A DNA stretch of 64,000 nucleotides from CAWBQO01 sp963790965 (GTDB lineage Bacteria; Bacteroidota; Rhodothermia; Rhodothermales; DASSAV01): the NCBI GenBank assembly GCA_963790965.1, contig CAWBQO010000003.1, positions 1,178,001 through 1,242,000 of the forward strand, read 5' to 3'. How positions within the stretch are numbered: the first letter of the stretch is position 1; each line of letters opens with the position of its first letter. Both the position numbers and the translations under genes were made by a program. The notes below the pieces were generated by a model that saw nothing but the letters and a program-made list of their open reading frames with translations, was not told the DNA's origin and made no database searches. Below, in pieces: positions 44,662 to 52,777 of the stretch.

Positions 44662-45438
44662 CTACGCGCTCTCCTCTCCGTGCAGGAGCACCTTTGCAAC
44701 GATCGGCAGATGGTCAGAGCCGCGCCGGGCTGCAGGCGTGTCATGGACGTGAAGATCGAGCACCTGCGCCCTGCGGGCGTAGATGCGGTCGAGCGAGAGG
44801 ACGGGGCGGGCGGCCGGATAGGTCGGCGGCCACTTAAGGTTGTTGTGGCGATCGGCGAGAGCATGATCCAATTCCCGCGTCGCGCGGCACCTGCGCCAGG
44901 CGTTCATGTCTCCGAGCAAAATGGTGGGGCCTTGCAGCCACGGATGTGACAGGAGCGAGCGAACCTGGTAGCGTCGCGTGCGGTCCACCAGCGCGAGGTG
45001 CGTCGCAGCCACCGTGAAACTGTCGCCCTCGCCGCCGAACTGCGTGACCACCGCCCCGCGCTGTTCGAGCATTCCGTAGCTGAGATCGATGGTGAAAACA
45101 GCGTTCATCGGCTGACGTGACAGAATGGCATTCCCGAGAATGCCCCGCCGATGTACCCGCGTCGGAACGAAGGCGAGATTCAAACCGAGATCGCGCGAGA
45201 CTCGCAGCACGATGTCGTCTTCATCGTGCGGGCGCAGCACCTCCTGCAGCGCGATCACGTCCGCGTCCAGCTCTTGAAGCACCGACGTCGCAAGGCGCGG
45301 AAACCAGCGCGCCCCTCCGGTAAGACCGGTCCATCGATGCACATTGTAGGTTGCGACCGTCACAACCCGGTCCTCCCCATGCGACAGGTCCGGCACAGCA
45401 TCAGCAGGCATTTCCGGGTGGGAGCGGGTATCCGTCAT
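44662..45438 (-). CDS. Endonuclease/exonuclease/phosphatase family protein
   Basis: 258 residues of the EEP fold. Metal and catalytic motifs are seen in order: VATYNVHRW, DVIALQEVL, THLALVDRTRRYQVR, ILLGDMNAWRRC and RGSDHLPIVAKVLL. No signal peptide, so cytosolic. Such proteins act on nucleic acids, lipids or sugar phosphates; here the substrate is unknown. Single gene. Confidence 0.88.
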   Translation of the reverse strand: MTDTRSHPEMPADAVPDLSHGEDRVVTVATYNVHRWTGLTGGARWFPRLATSVLQELDADVIALQEVLRPHDEDDIVLRVSRDLGLNLAFVPTRVHRRGILGNAILSRQPMNAVFTIDLSYGMLEQRGAVVTQFGGEGDSFTVAATHLALVDRTRRYQVRSLLSHPWLQGPTILLGDMNAWRRCRATRELDHALADRHNNLKWPPTYPAARPVLSLDRIYARRAQVLDLHVHDTPAARRGSDHLPIVAKVLLHGEESA

Positions 45439-45905
45439 GTTATGGCTTCCGTGCTTTGTGAGTGCTGCTTCAGGTGGGCAGATCGGTCAACGGGTTCAGC
45501 GTTCCGGACGCAACTGCTTGGCCGAACACAAAAGAGGATTGCAAGTTATGATCCAGAGCGGTACTCCGTTTCAACCGCGCCCCTTTTTTCGGCTTCCATC
45601 CTGCAATGACGCGCTTCTAACCCGTTTTCGAGGGAAGCTTCGCCAACGCTCCGGGAGCGCGGCTGAGATCGCAGCAACACGCGGGTTCATAAGGAAGAGG
45701 CAAGCACCTTTACTGCCGCCGGCACGACGGGGTTTCGAGTTTACCAGCGCACCGGCCACAAGGGCGTTGGCATGATTTTTCGTTATAAATGAAGAGCTTG
45801 TCCCGGGTGGACCTGCGGCCGGAGCGGGTAACGGCTGGACAAGTGTTCGCGCGTTCGTTCCACGTGCATCTATTGCTTCAATGCACCTAAAGTGGGATTA
45901 AAAAG
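45439..45905. other. 467-base gap before the hotdog-protein gene
   Basis: No gene seen. Includes the palindrome CGCTCC-G-GGAGCG around 45650, an AT-rich segment TTTTTCGTTATAAATGAAG near 45775-45793 that could be promoter DNA, and a leader hairpin (listed separately) next to the downstream start codon. Confidence 0.45.
45860..45895 (+). promoter_or_regulatory. Leader hairpin next to the hotdog-protein start
   Basis: GTGCAT (45864-45869) pairs with ATGCAC (45881-45886), and CCAC (45860-45863) can pair with GTGG (45892-45895) beyond a small bulge. The structure ends 10 bases before the start codon, so it could affect translation. Confidence 0.4.
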
Positions 45906-46415
45906 ATGGTAAACGATAGACATTTCCTTAGGTTGGCTCGGTTATATGCAGATTCGCCGTCGAGTTTGTACACGATGGACGACTTTGTCGTTCTGTCAGG
46001 ACAGGCCCGTATTACGTTTCAGACGGAGAGTGAAGACCGGGATGCCGTTGGGCTGATCGACCGGACGCTTTATTTCAAGCTCCTTTCCGATGCCTCTTCG
46101 ATGGCGGCAGGATCGCTCGTGGAAGACCGGTTCGTGCTGGCTGAAACCTTTGATCTCTATGTGACGCGCTCGGTCACCGGGGGGCAGCTCGTGGCGCTTG
46201 CGCGCGTGGTGTCGAACCGCAGCGGCCTTCTTACGGTTGAGGCCGTTCTTACCGACGACCAGGGCCGCAAGGTTGCCGGAGCGCACGGCGTGTTCTCGCG
46301 GGCACCCATCGCCCTGCCCGCTGTAGCGTTCAGCGACGACGAGCCGTCGGCCGATGAAAACCTCGGCACCGACTCCTTGTGGGACTCCCCGCTCGGCCCC
46401 GTGCATCTCAACTGA
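45906..46415 (+). CDS. Hotdog-fold thioesterase-like protein (PaaI-like)
   Basis: 169 residues. The pattern AVGLIDRTLYFKLLSDASSM, then FDLYVTRSVTGGQLVALARV and VEAVLTDDQGRKVAGAHGVF, matches PaaI-type hotdog proteins that hydrolyse acyl-CoA thioesters. The catalytic Gly/Asp positions are not clearly recognised, so it may be a non-catalytic member. The C-terminal 30 residues are acidic and unconserved-looking. The start follows an A-rich stretch (ATTAAAAAG), typical of leaders in this group. Confidence 0.75.
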   Translation: MVNDRHFLRLARLYADSPSSLYTMDDFVVLSGQARITFQTESEDRDAVGLIDRTLYFKLLSDASSMAAGSLVEDRFVLAETFDLYVTRSVTGGQLVALARVVSNRSGLLTVEAVLTDDQGRKVAGAHGVFSRAPIALPAVAFSDDEPSADENLGTDSLWDSPLGPVHLN

Positions 46416-46437
46416 TCTCACTTCTTGCAAGCTCACT

Positions 46438-46470
46438 TAGCCCTGGTGGACCCGCTCCGCCGGGGCTTTG
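46438..46470 (+). terminator. Weak terminator-like hairpin after hotdog-protein gene
   Basis: GCCCTGG pairs with CCGGGGC (one G-T pair) around a 13-base loop and is followed by TTTGCT. The T-run is short, so termination may be partial. Confidence 0.45.
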
Positions 46471-46544
46471 CTGTGCAACGGCCGAACGTATATTCATGCC
46501 GGGCGTTTGCCGACGACGTTTTCCTCCCATTCACCTGGCCCGTC

Positions 46545-47318
46545 ATGGTACGCACTGCGGCATTGCTGCTGCTCTTGTTCTGCTTCTGTTCGGCGGGAGA
46601 GGCGTTCGGACAGCAGACAACGACGACATTTTATCTGAACGCCCGTACGGTCGAGGGCGTTGTCGAGCGCGTTGAGTCGCCCGTGGTCTATTTCGCCGAT
46701 GGCCGGATCCTGAGCCTCCAGGTGGTCGATTCCGTGCGCACGGCGGACGTTCAGCTCGCCGACCTTCTCGCGCAGCAAGGTGCGACGCAGATGCGTGTCA
46801 CCAGAAGAGGCGAGGCGCTCGTACTGGACCTTACGCGTACAACGTGGCCCCTTTCACGCACGGAAGTCCGAACACCGTCTGTGTCGCTTCTGGCCGCCGG
46901 ACTGAACGCGCGCAGCGAAGCGCTCCACCGACTGAGCCTCACCGCGGACTGGCAGGTGGCGAAGTGGTCGCCGGTCTTTTTCACGACGTTTGTCGGGGCC
47001 GGAGTGCAGTCAGCAAGCGAGGCCGGCGAAACCCTGTACTACAGCGGGGCGGCTATTGGGCAGGGAGTTGGCGTTGCGGCGGAGGCACAGAGCGTTCGCT
47101 TCTCCGCGTCGGCGTTTTACAGTTTCCGGCAGAGTTATGTCTCGGAGCGGAGTGCCTCCGATTCGGCTGTCTTCCTGCGCGGGGCGCTCTCTTTGCGCCC
47201 GGGCGACGGCCCGGTAAGGCTCCAGTTGGGGGCGGACGTTTTCCTGATCCGAAAGGCTTTTATCAACGGGGATGATCCTCGGGTTGCCGGGTTTGGCGGG
47301 ATCGCATACGTGCTTTGA
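46545..47318 (+). CDS. Secreted, probably outer-membrane-associated protein, unknown function
   Basis: About 257 residues from MVRTAALLLLLFCFCSAGEA, with a signal peptide cut near FGQQ. After a small N-terminal domain (VVYFADGRILSLQVVDSVRT) the rest consists of amphipathic beta-strand-like stretches (LSLTADWQVAKWSPVFFTTF, VRFSASAFYSFRQSYVSE) and ends with a hydrophobic/aromatic strand (FGGIAYVL), as outer-membrane beta-barrels do. Not recognised as a named family. Confidence 0.7.
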   Translation: MVRTAALLLLLFCFCSAGEAFGQQTTTTFYLNARTVEGVVERVESPVVYFADGRILSLQVVDSVRTADVQLADLLAQQGATQMRVTRRGEALVLDLTRTTWPLSRTEVRTPSVSLLAAGLNARSEALHRLSLTADWQVAKWSPVFFTTFVGAGVQSASEAGETLYYSGAAIGQGVGVAAEAQSVRFSASAFYSFRQSYVSERSASDSAVFLRGALSLRPGDGPVRLQLGADVFLIRKAFINGDDPRVAGFGGIAYVL

Positions 47319-47348
47319 CCCGAGCACCTGCTACGCGGCGGAACGCCT

Positions 47349-48134
47349 ATGTGCCTTATCCTTTTTGCATATCGAACGGACCCCGAATACCGGCTCGTGC
47401 TGCTCGCGAACAGGGACGAGTTCCTGGATCGCCCGACCGCACCTGCTGCTTACTGGGACGATGCGCCCAGCTTGCTCGCCGGGCGGGATCTGCGCGGGGG
47501 CGGCACATGGATGGGCGTCACGAGAGACGGCCGGTTCGCCTCCCTCACGAACTACCGCGCTCCCGAAGAGCGGCGCGCCGACGCGCCTTCGCGGGGCGCG
47601 CTCGTAGTTGATTATCTGCAAGGCGACGATCCGCCACAGCGGTATCTGCGGAAACTCTCAACGGCAGACGACCCTTACAACGGGTTTAACCTGCTCGTCG
47701 GCGACCGGGAGGCTCTGTTTTACTACTCCAATCGGGATGGCGATTCTCATGGGAATGCGCCCGTGCAGGCGCTTCAGCCGGGTGTCTTTGGCTTGAGCAA
47801 CCATCTGCTCGATACCCCGTGGTTCAAGGTAGAACGAGGCAAGCGGCTTCTGGCGGCGACGCTGGAAAGGGGCGACACCTCAACAGAGGCCTTGCTGGGC
47901 GTCCTGGCCGACGCGGAGCGTGCGCCGGAAGAACAACTGCCCACGACGGGCGTCGGTCTCGACTGGGAGCGCGTGCTCTCCCCTATCCGAATCGTCGCAG
48001 ACGGCTATGCGACGCGCTCCTCGAGCGTCCTGCTCCTCCGCGGGGACGGCAGCGGCTCGCTGACGGAGCGTACACACGGCGAAGGAGGCATCCCGGCCAC
48101 CGACCGCACGTTTGCGCTCGATGCTTCGTCCTAA
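47349..48134 (+). CDS. NRDE/TANGO2 family protein
   Basis: 261 residues beginning MCLILFAYRTDPEYRLVLLA with the diagnostic NRDE at 21-24, then LLAGRDLRGGGTWMGVTRDG and FASLTNYR. Cys2 at the N-terminus resembles an Ntn-hydrolase nucleophile after Met removal. Eukaryotic TANGO2 has been linked to haem or lipid handling; the bacterial function is unclear. 30 bases after the secreted-protein gene. Confidence 0.9.
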   Translation: MCLILFAYRTDPEYRLVLLANRDEFLDRPTAPAAYWDDAPSLLAGRDLRGGGTWMGVTRDGRFASLTNYRAPEERRADAPSRGALVVDYLQGDDPPQRYLRKLSTADDPYNGFNLLVGDREALFYYSNRDGDSHGNAPVQALQPGVFGLSNHLLDTPWFKVERGKRLLAATLERGDTSTEALLGVLADAERAPEEQLPTTGVGLDWERVLSPIRIVADGYATRSSSVLLLRGDGSGSLTERTHGEGGIPATDRTFALDASS

Positions 48135-48159
48135 CGCACCCCCACCAAACCCGACCCGG

Positions 48160-48177
48160 GAGGCTGTTGAGATAAAG
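48160..48177 (+). repeat. Copy of dispersed GAGGCTGTTGA repeat
   Basis: GAGGCTGTTGAGATAAAG, matching 15 of 18 bases of the element end at 59922 (GAGGCTGTTGAAATAGGG). It lies in the 211-base gap after the NRDE gene. No inverted partner was seen nearby. Confidence 0.5.
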
Positions 48178-48345
48178 AAGAGAGCTGTACTTGGCCGAAA
48201 TTACGGATCGCAGTACCGAAGCTACTTCTCCGACGAGGGAGACACAAGAGGGCGTTAGGCAGCATTTCAGTCGCGCGCATCGTCTCGATTATCTACAGTG
48301 CATTCCACCGACAGTAAATCAACAGGATCTCAGCAACAGACAACA

Positions 48346-49323
48346 ATGAAAGCGATACTCGTCAGCGCTCCCGGCGGAGCGGAACAACTCACACTTGGAA
48401 CCCACGAAACACCGGAACCCGGACCCGAAGACGTCCTCGTTCGCGTTCATGCAACGGCGCTGAACCGAGCGGACATCCTGCAGCGGGAAGGCAAATACCC
48501 GCCGCCGAAGGGAGAGAGTCCGCTGCTCGGGCTTGAGATGGCCGGCGTTGTGGAGCGTGCTCCGAAAGGCGGGCGTTGGAAAGAGGGCGACCGCGTCTGC
48601 GCGCTGCTGGGCGGAGGCGGGTACGCGGAGTTCGTCAAGATTCGGCAGGACCTGCTCATTCCCGTTCCGGAGAACCTTTCGTTTGAAGAGGCGGCGGCTG
48701 TGCCGGAGGTGTTTCTGACCGCCTTTCAGGCGCTGTACTGGCTCGGCGACCTACAGGCAGGATACCGCGTGCTGATTCATGCAGGCGCGAGCGGAGTTGG
48801 CACGGCTGCGATCCAGCTCGTCCGCGCCGCAGGTGCCGAGCCTATGGCGACGGCGTCGGCAGGCAAGACGGAGCGCTGCCGTGCGCTCGGCGCTACGCTT
48901 GCCGTCGATTACAAGAGCGAAGTGTTTCAGGACCGGGTACTCGAACATACCGACGGCCACGGCGCGGACCTCATTATAGACTTCATCGGCGCGCCGTACT
49001 TCGACGGCAACGTGAAAGCCCTCGCGCTCGACGGCCGCATCATTCTTCTCGCGACCATGGGCGGCAGCCGCGTGGACGGGTTCGACATGCGGGGACTCTT
49101 CCGCAAACGCGGATGGTTCATGACGAGCACGCTGCGCACCCGCGCGTTGGACTACAAGGCCCGCCTCATCGATGACTTCTCACGACGGGTGCTCCCTCTT
49201 TTGGAGGACGGCAAGCTGCGCCCGATCGTTGACACCGTCTACGACTGGAAGGACGTTGCCGAGGCTCACCGGCAGATGGAAGCCAACGAGAACGTCGGTA
49301 AGATCGTGCTAAAGGTCGGGTAA
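48346..49323 (+). CDS. NAD(P)H quinone oxidoreductase, zinc-independent MDR family
   Basis: 325 residues from MKAILVSAPGGAEQLTLGTH; the frame extends to a GTG at 48298. Medium-chain reductase fold of the PIG3/QOR type: TALNRADILQREGKYPPP, the cofactor motif HAGASGVGTAAIQLVRAAGA, and FIGAPYFDGNVKAL. No zinc-binding cysteines. Reduces quinones or enones with NADPH; exact substrate unknown. Confidence 0.9.
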   Translation: MKAILVSAPGGAEQLTLGTHETPEPGPEDVLVRVHATALNRADILQREGKYPPPKGESPLLGLEMAGVVERAPKGGRWKEGDRVCALLGGGGYAEFVKIRQDLLIPVPENLSFEEAAAVPEVFLTAFQALYWLGDLQAGYRVLIHAGASGVGTAAIQLVRAAGAEPMATASAGKTERCRALGATLAVDYKSEVFQDRVLEHTDGHGADLIIDFIGAPYFDGNVKALALDGRIILLATMGGSRVDGFDMRGLFRKRGWFMTSTLRTRALDYKARLIDDFSRRVLPLLEDGKLRPIVDTVYDWKDVAEAHRQMEANENVGKIVLKVG

Positions 49324-49454
49324 AGCAGCCGGGGCTTGCCGGAAACGACCTTGGTTGCAGCAGAGGCCCTTCGCCGGTCGTGCAATGGTCTGCGGAGGCC
49401 GACCTGTGCCCGCGGCTTGGCCCGCTCAGGCGCTTCCGCAACGTTACATTTTCG

Positions 49455-49483
49455 ATACATCGCAGGCTTCTGCGGTAATGTAT
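49455..49483 (+). promoter_or_regulatory. Hairpin upstream of the ba3 oxidase operon
   Basis: ATACAT-CGCAG-GCTT-CTGCG-GTA-ATGTAT: an 11-bp interrupted stem with a 3-base bulge. It is centred about 100 bases before the first gene of the oxidase operon. A TATTTTG box resembling a Bacteroidota -7 element follows at 49500-49506. Candidate operator or leader structure. Confidence 0.4.
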
Positions 49484-49567
49484 ATCGCCGAAGAGTGTTG
49501 TATTTTGTGAAGAATCCATGTAGAACAGCCGGATAGCCCCACCGAATAGACGTTTCGAAGCCGAGAC

Positions 49568-49819
49568 ATGGCCGACACCGACGACAGCCCCCACTTCGGT
49601 CGACTCATTGCCGGCATCACGGTGTTCGTCATCGCCGGCGCGCCCATGGTAGCGTACCTGTGGGAAACGCTCAACATGGCACTTGCGCTGCACGTCACGG
49701 CGGCGCGCGTCCTTGTGTCACTCCCTGTGCTGGCCGTGTTCGCCGGAATGCTCTACCTGCTTTCCCGCCGCGTGCAGGCGTGGGAGCGCCGCTCGAGCGA
49801 AACGCAGCGCGAGGTATAA
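49568..49819 (+). CDS. Small membrane protein of the ba3 oxidase operon
   Basis: 83 residues with two membrane helices (about 12-32, LIAGITVFVIAGAPMVAYLW, and 44-66, VLVSLPVLAVFAGMLYLLSR) and a charged tail. It ends directly before the subunit IIa start, so it is surely part of the operon. It is not one of the standard ba3 subunits that I recognise and could be an assembly factor or extra subunit. Confidence 0.75.
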   Translation: MADTDDSPHFGRLIAGITVFVIAGAPMVAYLWETLNMALALHVTAARVLVSLPVLAVFAGMLYLLSRRVQAWERRSSETQREV

Positions 49820-50002
49820 ATGGCCCCCTTCAACCAGCCTTCGCCCCACGCTCCCGCCACCGGATCCGCCGACCCGGCCGACACGGAGCTTTCCAAAGAA
49901 GAGGAACCAGTGACAACGGGCACCCTCTTCCTGACGATGATCCTCCTCATGCTCATCTTCGGATTCTGGATCATCATGTACGTCATGCTGCTCGACCGCT
50001 GA
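49820..50002 (+). CDS. Cytochrome c oxidase subunit IIa, ba3 type
   Basis: 60 residues: a hydrophilic N-terminus followed by one helix, GTLFLTMILLMLIFGFWIIM. Same size class and layout as the small single-helix subunit IIa of Thermus ba3 oxidase, which supplies the first helix missing from the short subunit II. Abuts the preceding gene and lies 46 bases before subunit II. Confidence 0.82.
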   Translation: MAPFNQPSPHAPATGSADPADTELSKEEEPVTTGTLFLTMILLMLIFGFWIIMYVMLLDR

Positions 50003-50048
50003 GGCGGTATGTGCTCCCACCCTCTTGCCGCGCCCGCGGGCGTCCTGC

Positions 50049-50516
50049 ATGAAAGTCCATACGTACGAAAGAGCGTTCCTGTCTGTGGGCGCGGTGCTGC
50101 TCGTCGCGTGCCTCTTTGCACTTCTGTTCGCCAGCATCGGAATGGGCATCACCTTGCCGGGGCGCTCGGGGAACATCGACCCCAAGACCGTGCGAACAAC
50201 TGCGCCCTTTGACAATCCAGGCGTTCGGCAAACCGGCCCCGACGCTTACGAGGCAGTCCTCTACGGACAGATATGGGCCTTCGTGCCGCAGGAAATTCGC
50301 GTTCCGAAGGACGCCGAGATCACCTTCACGGCCACATCGGCCGACGTCATCCATGGGCTTAACGTTGAGCGGACCCGCATCAACATGATGCTCATTCCCG
50401 GGCAAATTTCGCAGAACACGTACCGTTTCAAGGAAGCCGGCGAGTACCTCATCATCTGCCACGAGTACTGCGGCGTCGGACATCACACCATGTATGGAAA
50501 GGTCATCGTCGAATGA
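50049..50516 (+). CDS. cbaB: Cytochrome c oxidase subunit II, ba3 type
   Basis: 155 residues from MKVHTYERAFLSVGAV. One membrane anchor (about 10-33) and a cupredoxin domain. The CuA ligands are His102 (ADVIHGLNVE), Cys137, Cys141, His145 and Met148 in IICHEYCGVGHHTMYGKV. It accepts electrons from cytochrome c on the periplasmic side. Its stop overlaps the subunit I start by 4 bases. Confidence 0.94.
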   Translation: MKVHTYERAFLSVGAVLLVACLFALLFASIGMGITLPGRSGNIDPKTVRTTAPFDNPGVRQTGPDAYEAVLYGQIWAFVPQEIRVPKDAEITFTATSADVIHGLNVERTRINMMLIPGQISQNTYRFKEAGEYLIICHEYCGVGHHTMYGKVIVE

Positions 50517-52183
50517 GCGCCCTCACCCCGACCGTCTACGATCCCGCCCTCTTTCGCCTGCCGGAGAGCCAGAACCGTGCGCTGCGGTACATGCTCTACA
50601 TTGGCTATCTGGCACTCACAGCCGGGATTTTCCACGGACTGGCGCAGGCGCTGTCGTACGCCAAGATTGACATCCTCCAGTATTTCCCCTTTCTCAAAAG
50701 CTACTATCAGGGACTGACGGCGCACGGCGTAGCCAACGTTCTCATCTTCACGTTCTCCTTTTCCAACGCCTTTCTGCCGCTGATGACGGCTCGTGCGCTG
50801 TCGCGGACGCTGCAGCCGCAACTTCTCTGGGGATCGTTCGGGCTGCTCGTGACGGGTAATGTGCTTGCGGCCTATGGCATCATCAGTAACCAGGCCTCCG
50901 TGCTTTACACTTCCTACGCGCCGTTGCAGGCGCACTGGACGTACTACATCGGGCTGGCGCTCGTGGTCGTAAGCACGTGGCTTGCCCTGGCCAACATGGT
51001 CTGGCTCCTTTACAACTGGCGCAAGGAGAACGCGGGTAAGCGGATCCCGCTGCTCGCCTTCATTTCCGTGGCATCCTATGCCATGTGGTTTCTCGCCTCG
51101 ATCCCGCTTGCGATCTCGTTTCTCGTCTTCCTGACGCCGTGGACGCTTGGCCTGCGCACCTTCGTTGATCCGCTGCTCACGCGGACGCTCTTCTGGTTCA
51201 CCGGCCATGCCATCGTCTACGCATGGCTGCTGCCTGCGTACGTGTCGTGGTACGCACTCGTGCCGAAGCAAGCGGGCGGCGTGATCGTGAGCGACTCGCT
51301 GACCCGGCTCGTATTCATCCTCTTTCTGCTGCTCTCCATCCCGACGGGCTTCCACCACCAGTATACCGATCCCGGCATCTCGACCAGCATGAAAGCGCTG
51401 CACGGCGTGCTCACGTTCGGCGTCTTTTTTCCGAGCCTCGCGACCGCCTTCTCCGTCATGGCCTCGCTTGAGATTGGCGGACGAAAGCACGGCGGCCGCG
51501 GACTGCTGGGTTGGATTCCAAAGCTGCCGTGGAAGGACCCGTCGCTGCTTGCGCAGATGCTCGCGATGCTTACGTTCGTGCTCGGCGGCGTGACGGGATT
51601 GATCAATGCTTCCTACACCATGAACCAGGTCATCCACAATACGACCTGGGTGCCGGGGCACTTCCACATGACCATCGGCAGTGCGGTGGCGCTCACGCTC
51701 ATGGGCATCGCATACTGGATGATCCCCTATCTCACCGGGAGGAGACTCTGGGGAAGCGGCATGGCGGTGGCGTCCTCCTGGATCTACTCCGTCGGCGTGT
51801 TCATCTTTGCCCGCGGGATGATTTCGGCGGGCCTGGAGGGAATGCCGAGGCGCATCTACCGCGCGCAGGCCGTTTACGACAATCCGAAGTGGGATCTCGG
51901 AGGCGCGCTCACGGGCGTGGGCGGATCAATGATGTTCGTTGGCATCTTCATGTTTTTCATCGTCATAGCCGTGACCATTCTGGCGGGCAAGCGCGGAGAA
52001 GGGCCGGTGGATATCCCGTGGTCCGAGACGCTTACGGCACCGACCTTGAAGGGCTGGACGGTGAGCTTCGACCGGCTGGCCATATGGGGGCTTGTGGCCG
52101 TCGTTCTGATCGCGATTGCCTACGTTCCCTTCTTTGTTACCTATTCTCCCCAGTTTGTCTCGCCCGGTTTCCGCCTCTGGTAA
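50513..52183 (+). CDS. cbaA: Cytochrome c oxidase subunit I, ba3 type
   Basis: 556 residues with about 13 helices; haem-copper oxidase of the B family. Haem and CuB ligands are seen in YQGLTAHGVANVLIFTF, LFWFTGHAIVYAWLLPAYVS (the His and Tyr of the crosslinked pair), IPTGFHHQYTDPG and TWVPGHFHMTIGSAVALTL. Reduces oxygen to water and pumps protons; the B-type suggests use under low oxygen. Main gene of the five-gene oxidase operon. Confidence 0.96.
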   Translation: MSALTPTVYDPALFRLPESQNRALRYMLYIGYLALTAGIFHGLAQALSYAKIDILQYFPFLKSYYQGLTAHGVANVLIFTFSFSNAFLPLMTARALSRTLQPQLLWGSFGLLVTGNVLAAYGIISNQASVLYTSYAPLQAHWTYYIGLALVVVSTWLALANMVWLLYNWRKENAGKRIPLLAFISVASYAMWFLASIPLAISFLVFLTPWTLGLRTFVDPLLTRTLFWFTGHAIVYAWLLPAYVSWYALVPKQAGGVIVSDSLTRLVFILFLLLSIPTGFHHQYTDPGISTSMKALHGVLTFGVFFPSLATAFSVMASLEIGGRKHGGRGLLGWIPKLPWKDPSLLAQMLAMLTFVLGGVTGLINASYTMNQVIHNTTWVPGHFHMTIGSAVALTLMGIAYWMIPYLTGRRLWGSGMAVASSWIYSVGVFIFARGMISAGLEGMPRRIYRAQAVYDNPKWDLGGALTGVGGSMMFVGIFMFFIVIAVTILAGKRGEGPVDIPWSETLTAPTLKGWTVSFDRLAIWGLVAVVLIAIAYVPFFVTYSPQFVSPGFRLW

Positions 52184-52250
52184 GCACTTTGATGAAAGCT
52201 TTCGTACATTCGAGAGGTTCTTTATCCTGTCACCCCCTTTCAAGAGAAGT

Positions 52251-52682
52251 ATGAAAGCAAGCACATTCACTCGCGGCCTCCTTGTCGGCGGCATGGTGTT
52301 CTTCGGAGCAGCATGTGGCGGCAACGACCAGCCCGCGACCGTTGACACCAACGCGACCGACGCGACCACCGCAGACGCAACGACGCCCGCGGCAACCGGG
52401 GACATGGCCGGCTCCGGCCAGGCGATCTTCACCGGAGCCGGCCTCTGCTCCACCTGCCACGGACCAGATGCCATGGGCACTGCCCTCGCACCGGACCTTA
52501 CGGACGACGTCTGGCTTAATCTCGAACAGCCGATTACGCAGGACAAGATCGTCTCCCTCATACGGACCGGCGTTCCTGCACCGAAGGAGCATCCGGCTCC
52601 CATGCCTCCGATGGGCGGCGCTTCCCTTACGGACGATCAGATCAACGAGGTTGCATCCTACGTGATGAGCCTTCATAGCTGA
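52251..52682 (+). CDS. Lipoprotein cytochrome c
   Basis: 143 residues from MKASTFTRGLLVGGMVFFGA, lipobox FGAAC (Cys22), then a Thr/Ala/Asp-rich linker. The class I cytochrome c domain has haem motif CSTCH (66-70) and an axial Met in PAPMPPMGGASL. Probably the membrane-tethered electron donor of the ba3 oxidase, inferred from its place 67 bases after subunit I and before the operon terminator. Confidence 0.92.
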   Translation: MKASTFTRGLLVGGMVFFGAACGGNDQPATVDTNATDATTADATTPAATGDMAGSGQAIFTGAGLCSTCHGPDAMGTALAPDLTDDVWLNLEQPITQDKIVSLIRTGVPAPKEHPAPMPPMGGASLTDDQINEVASYVMSLHS

Positions 52683-52707
52683 TCTCGTGCAGCGTTACCT
52701 CCGTTAA

Positions 52708-52750
52708 AACGAGAAGGGCGAGCCGCAGCGCTCGCCCTTCTCGTTTGCTC
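52708..52750 (+). terminator. Intrinsic terminator of the ba3 oxidase operon
   Basis: A perfect 16-bp stem (52708-52723 with 52730-52745) with a 6-base loop, preceded by AAAA and followed by TTGCTC. It lies 25 bases after the cytochrome c stop. Confidence 0.9.
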
Positions 52751-52777
52751 TTCCCACGACTTTCCGGTTGATCCGGT

